Shown one piece after another: positions 59,518 to 64,000 of a stretch of 64,000 bases of DNA. Position 1 is the stretch's first letter. Each line of letters starts with the position of its first letter. Made by a program: the position numbers and the translations under genes. Origin of the DNA: Xylona heveae TC161 (taxonomy: Eukaryota > Ascomycota > Xylonomycetes > Xylonales > Xylonaceae). The stretch covers positions 2,599,511 to 2,663,510 of the forward strand of contig NW_017264194.1 of the NCBI RefSeq assembly GCF_001619985.1, written 5' to 3'. The notes below the pieces were generated by a model that was given only the letters and a program-made list of their open reading frames with translations, made no database searches and was not told the origin of the DNA.

Positions 59518-60544
59518 TTATTGTGTCGGACATCCGGAATCGAAATCAGCGATTGCTTCTTGTGCAGAGTTCATGTCGCCGACCAGATCTGCAGGCGGAG
59601 ATCCAGCCCCTTGCATCTATTTCAGACTGAATTAGATTGGAACTTTTAATAAAACGGAGTAGTTCAACTTACCTGATGCATCCTTTCCACAATAAACTCT
59701 CTTGCTTTCGGATCTGAATCCGTATATGACGGCTCCTCAAACTTTTGCACAATCTCAGCTACAAACCCCTGCTGCCGCTGATATCGTTCCAAATCTGATG
59801 GGGAGACGGTTTTCCCGTTCTTTTCTAACCAGGCGGGGAATTTGTCATGCAGCTCTTTCATAGGTTCGTAAAGTATGTCCTTATTGGTAAGCTGCTCCAT
59901 CATTCCAAGAAGAACTTTTGAAAAGTCATCTTCGCCGCCACCTGCTCCTTCCATGCCACCATTCTGCATTTCCTTCAGCATCTGGGCGAGGATGTCGTCC
60001 GAGTTATCCGAAGCAGCAGCGGCACTAGCCTTGTCACCTGAATCCTGCATGCGCTCCATGGTCTTGCGTATCGTCTCTTGGAACGATTCTTCGGTCTCAG
60101 CAGACGGGTTCTGATTGTTGTTGTTATTATCATTCTTCGATGACTGAGCTTGATCTGATTGCGGATTTGAATTGGCAGCATTTCCAAAACCTTTGATCAA
60201 ATCCTCAAATTGCTTCTGTAGCTCGGGATTGTCATCTATGCCATCCAGTAAATCCGCCATGCCAGCCTGGAGTTGGTTCGCGAAATCATCGTCGTCATCA
60301 GCACCCGATTCAGTCGCAGGTTGCGCCTCCTGCTGTTTCCCTTGACTTGAACTAGGCAAACTCTTCTCAGTCGAATCTATCTTCGCAGCAGAGAACTCAT
60401 CCAGCATTTCTACATGATCTGTCAGCATGCGCAAAACGGTAGGGATGGGGAGGACGAACCGTCCAGGTCGTCCAGGTCATCTTCTTCCGGGTCTCCAAAA
60501 GTAGGGGCTTGGGGGTCTTCTTTATCGTGAGCTTTCTCAGCCAT
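59518..60544 (-). CDS. PEX19: Peroxisomal membrane protein import receptor PEX19
   Basis: Exons 60544..60460, 60409..59673 and 59616..59518 give 306 aa. The acidic N-terminus (EEDDLDDLDEMLDEF) is the Pex3-binding end. The middle is rich in Ser, Asn and Gln. The C-terminal domain shows LLGMMEQLTNKDILYEPMKE, KFPAWLEKNGKTVSPSDLER and FVAEIVQKFEEPSYTDSDPK, the cargo-binding fold for peroxisomal membrane proteins. The last four residues are CPTQ, a CaaX farnesylation box typical of PEX19. It works as cytosolic chaperone and shuttle. With 484 bp between starts, it is divergent from UBC9. Confidence 0.95.
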
Positions 60545-61028
60545 TTTGGGTTCGCAGCGCCTGAAAGACGTAATAATTCTCGAAATCAATGAGAAAGCCT
60601 ATTGAGTGGCTCCGCGCCGTAAACATTTGCCCAAAGGTGCTTTGGTCAGGGCCCCTCGGCCCAGCCATAACAAGAGCCGAGGCCCGCTGGTCACTCTAAA
60701 CAAGTCGCCTGTCTCGCCTGTCTCTCCCTGTTTGTATGGTGGGGTTTCCTGGGTCCGCATATGCACTATTCTACCCATATCAGCACAGTTACATAACTAT
60801 AATACTACTGTGCGACTCTACTGAACTGTACCTGTTATAATAGCGGAAGTAGCATTTTCACCCGCCCAACCTGACACCTTCAATAAACAACAACTCTCGC
60901 CGCATTCCCTGTGGGGACAACCACGCCACAAAAAGGCAACCAGTTCTTCGGACAAAGTCCTTGAATACGGTACCTTCATCTATTTCGCGCTATCATAGAC
61001 AATAGCATTGCCTGAAGAGGGGACGAAT
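60545..61028. promoter_or_regulatory. Divergent promoter region of PEX19 and UBC9
   Basis: 484 bp between start codons hold both promoters. No recognised element beyond A/T-rich blocks near 60800. Confidence 0.45.
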
Positions 61029-61667
61029 ATGTCGTTGTGTCTAAACCGCCTCCAGGAGGAACGGTAAGATTCCGGTGATCAAGGCAAGCGCGGTAGCAAG
61101 ATGCTGATTGTCGCCAGGAAACAATGGCGTAAGGATCATCCGTTCGGATTCTTTGCGAAGCCGCAAAAGAATGCTCAAGGTGTCCTGGACTTGAAATTCT
61201 GGTCCTGCGGCGTTCCCGGCAAGGACAAAACCCTGTGGGAAGGCGGTCTTTTCAAATTAGATGTCATATTCCCAGATGGTAAGTTCAATTCGCAAAGCTG
61301 CGCCAGACTGTTCAAAGATGCTGACTTTGCTTAGAGTATCCCACCAAGCCTCCGAAATGTAACGCAGCCTGGCCCCCTGCTCAATTGTTTTTACGCTTCA
61401 CTAACGATCTCAGGTAAATTCAAGCCGCCGCTGTTTCATCCAAACGTTTACCCCTCCGGCACCGTCTGCTTGTCGATATTGAATGAAGAGGAGGGATGGA
61501 AACCGGCGATTACGATAAAGGATATACTTCTGGGAATACAGGACCTGCTTGACGAACCAAACCCAGACTCACCCGCACAAGCCGACGCCTACAATCTCTT
61601 CAAAAGGGACCGCCCTGCCTACGAAAAGAAGATTAAGCAGATTGTGAAAGAAAACCCCGCGCTTTGA
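61029..61667 (+). CDS. UBC9: SUMO-conjugating enzyme UBC9
   Basis: Exons 61029..61063, 61118..61278, 61335..61358 and 61414..61667 give 157 aa, the normal family length. The sequence has [58 protein letters not shown], the catalytic Cys in [11 protein letters not shown] and the UBC9-type insert [16 protein letters not shown]. It transfers SUMO to targets in the nucleus and cytoplasm. The third exon is only 24 nt. All phases agree, and the window also has a RING protein of possible SUMO-ligase layout at 2746-5534. Confidence 0.98.
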
Positions 61668-62485
61668 GATGTCCGTAGCAGCATTTGCAGCGTTTGACAG
61701 TCAATTTATTGACTCTCTCAAAGTTGTCCTGGCATGGCGGACGACTTTTCGCATTTTGCATAGTTCAATCATCTGCCAAAGGCTCCCTTAACCAGTCTTG
61801 CCGACTTCGAAATCTTTACTGGGCGTTGGAAAAGGGCGTATGTAAAAGCTCCTCTTGAGCTTGAGGGAAACTTCATTCATGGGATATTATTCTACATCTA
61901 GATATTTCGAAGAGGTTGATATCCGGTCTTATTTACCTACCTTTTTTTTTTTTTCTCAATTTCATCGATTGGTGCATCGCATGTATGTTTGTTTGTCAGT
62001 GAACAAAAAGTGTAGATTTGGCATAGGGCCGAGAGCGTTTGACTCTTTCGGCCGGAGCCAAAGCGTAGCTAATAGCTATGAGTAAAAGGCACTATGTGTA
62101 TGGATGGTCGGTCCCCACCTCCGAGGAAGAGTTGTGCATGGGGGCTGGCACCAATAGTCCCAGAGAAATCACCTGGAACATCTACGCAAAAGTGAAACGT
62201 CAATGCGATATTCAACTCAAAGGTAGGTCAAATAAATAAACCTAAGAAATGTTCCAGAAAAACCATAGGAAAGGCGCCGAATGTGGAATATCTGGGTGTT
62301 TTTGCGATAAGGTCCGCGCTAGTGCACCGGTCTCGGATGACTCAGGAATTGGCGCGGAATTCTGGTCCAAAAGAACATTAAATGTCACATCCCGCACAAA
62401 AGATCAACCCAGATCCAACCGCTCCCTCCACCCCTCAATCCGGCTTTTGGTAATATCCAAGATATTTCATTAGCCTCAGATCAAG
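61668..62485. other. Intergenic, upstream of asparagine synthetase
   Basis: About 820 bases holding the UBC9 3' end and the promoter of the asparagine synthetase gene; apart from the TGACTCA site listed separately, nothing recognised. Confidence 0.6.
62338..62344 (+). promoter_or_regulatory. Putative Gcn4/CpcA (CPRE) site TGACTCA
   Basis: A perfect TGACTCA, the binding site of the Gcn4/CpcA general-control bZIP factor, lies 142 bp before the asparagine synthetase ATG. Amino acid biosynthesis genes, including asparagine synthetase, are known general-control targets. Function at this site is inferred. Confidence 0.6.
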
Positions 62486-64000
62486 ATGTGTGGTATTTTT
62501 GCTTGCCATTGGTAAATATTGCCCATTTGCACTCTGGCTCACTTCAATGTGGGGTGAAGAGTGCCCCACCTTGATAGCAAAACGAATTGCTCATTACTTT
62601 CTAACAGCCACCCTGATGTGCAAAAATTCAAGCCAACCGCTTTGAAATTGGCAAAGGCGTAAGCTCTTCTGTCCCCCATCTGTAACGCAACGAGGCTAAT
62701 GTGCGGTGCAGCATCCGTCATCGTGGCCCTGACTGGAGTGCGTGAATCCCAACTGACTACTCTCACTGAGAAACATACTTACAATCGATAGGCGGAAACT
62801 TGATCTCCAACAACACGAGTATGTATTTCTCTTGCCTGAGCCGGAACATTTCAGAACTAAGTGTGTAATATAGTTCTCGCACATGAGCGTCTCAGTATCG
62901 TCGGCGTTGGTGAGTGGCGGAATCCTCCGCAAGGTCAGCTTCTCCCAAGGATCAGGCCAATGCTAAGTATTCACAGACTCCGGAGCACAGCCTCTGGTCA
63001 ATGACGAGAAAACCATTGCTCTTGCTGTCAACGGCGAGATCTACAACCACAGAATTCTCCGCAAAGGCCTGAAGAACCCGTATCACTTCCAGACCCACTC
63101 CGACTGCGAGGTTATCATTCCATTGGTAATGATCATTTTTCCACATTGCACAATTCCTTCAGCTGACCCTGTGTAGTATAAGGAACATGGACTGGACGCA
63201 CCGAAATATCTCGACGGAATGTTCGCTTGGGTTTTGTATGACAAGGAACAGGACCGTACCATCGCTGCGCGCGACCCTATCGGAGTGGTCAGTTTCTACC
63301 AAGGATTTTCCAGCAAGGAGCCTGGTGCTGTCTACTTCGCTTCCGAGCTGAAGTGCTTGCACCCCGTCTGCGACAAGATTGTTGCCTTCCCCCCCGGTCA
63401 CGTCTATGACTCCAAGACCGGCGAGATGACCAGATATTTCCAGCCCAACTGGTGGGATCCTACCAACGTGCCCTCTACGCCAGTGGACTACAAGTTGATT
63501 CGCGAGTCCCTTGAGAGGTCGGTTCGCAAGCGATTAATGGCCGAGGTCCCTTACGGTGTACTTCTGTCAGGTGGCCTGGATTCCAGTCTTGTGGCTGCCA
63601 TTGCTCAGCGCGAGACCCTCAAGTCAGAAGAGGCACGGAGGAAGCTGGGCTTGACTGATGCTCAGGCGCTCGAGAAATCTACCGACGGCCTTGTTGGAAT
63701 CAACGACGACAATGAACTGTCCTCTGTCACAATCCTCCCGCAGCTTAACTCTTTCTCCATTGGCCTTCCTGGCGCTCCGGATACCAAAGCCGCCCTTGAA
63801 GTCGCCAAGTTTTTGGGTACAAGACACCACGACTTCACTTTTACCATCGAGGAGGGCCTTGATGCTCTCTCCGACGTTATTTTCCATCTGGAAACCTACG
63901 ATGTTACTACAATTCGCGCGTCGACTCCTATGTTCCTCCTCAGCCGTAAAATCAAGGCGATGGGCGTGAAGATGGTCCTCAGTGGAGAGGGTAGTGACGA
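62486..64000 (+). CDS. ASN2: Asparagine synthetase, glutamine-hydrolysing (3' end beyond window)
   Basis: Exons 62486..62511, 62608..62658, 62712..62737, 62792..62818, 62874..62909, 62977..63125 and 63177 to the window edge encode the first 380 or so residues. The protein begins [12 protein letters not shown], with the catalytic Cys2 of the class II glutaminase domain, then [46 protein letters not shown] and the ATP-binding [12 protein letters not shown] of the synthetase domain. It makes asparagine from aspartate, glutamine and ATP. The first five exons are short (26-51 nt), but their phases agree. It continues beyond 64000 in VLSGEGSDE. Naming it ASN2 rather than ASN1 is a guess. Confidence 0.95.

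Overview
This window is nuclear DNA of a filamentous ascomycete (Pezizomycotina). Genes lie on both strands, and most carry several short GT-AG introns of about 45-100 nt with CTAAC/CTGAC-like branch sites. The protein set is typical of the group: SepH-type septation kinase, Ecm33, Mnn9, a PTS1-tagged Pcs60, a farnesylated-type PEX19, the fungal 21.3 kDa complex I subunit and a DUF2408 protein. A eurotiomycete is my best guess from the SepH size (1340 aa) and gene style, but the class is inference. The sequence is a draft assembly, with a 10-N gap at 700-709.

Layout. 0-12 kb: a peroxiredoxin piece with a damaged 5' part, the complex I 21.3 kDa subunit, a RING/coiled-coil protein with a long disordered tail, a DUF1761-like membrane protein, a small unknown protein, a P-loop kinase of the uridine kinase/YFH7 type and an unknown disordered protein. 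13-20 kb: SepH (14 exons) and an ABC1/COQ8-family (Mcp2-like) kinase. 21.5-23.3 kb: two small single-pass membrane protein genes that look like diverged tandem paralogs. 24-28.6 kb: a mitochondrial carrier (NAD+/pyrimidine subfamily), QCR7 and the DNA glycosylase MAG1. 28.6-32.5 kb: about 4 kb without a gene. 32.5-42 kb: GPI protein Ecm33, a bHLH factor and the Golgi mannosyltransferase Mnn9, separated by 2-3 kb gene-free stretches. 44-54.5 kb: SPF45-like splicing factor, Pcs60, YCII-domain protein, DUF2408 protein, ribosomal stalk P1 and a vacuolar PQ-loop transporter. 56-64 kb: Mid2-like wall sensor, an unknown acidic protein, PEX19, UBC9 and asparagine synthetase, which runs off the right edge.

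The genes are housekeeping genes rather than one pathway or a cluster. Loose themes are mitochondria (complex I subunit, QCR7, carrier, ABC1 kinase), the cell wall (Ecm33, Mnn9, Mid2-like), peroxisomes (Pcs60 with a C-terminal AKL, PEX19) and SUMO/meiosis candidates (UBC9 and the RING/coiled-coil protein). I recognised no transposon, retroelement, rRNA, tRNA or CRISPR array. Simple repeats cluster at 42.9-44.3 kb. The least explained items are the small membrane protein pair at 21549-23281 and the RING/coiled-coil protein at 2746-5534. Exon boundaries were read by eye from splice signals and frame; no similarity search was run.
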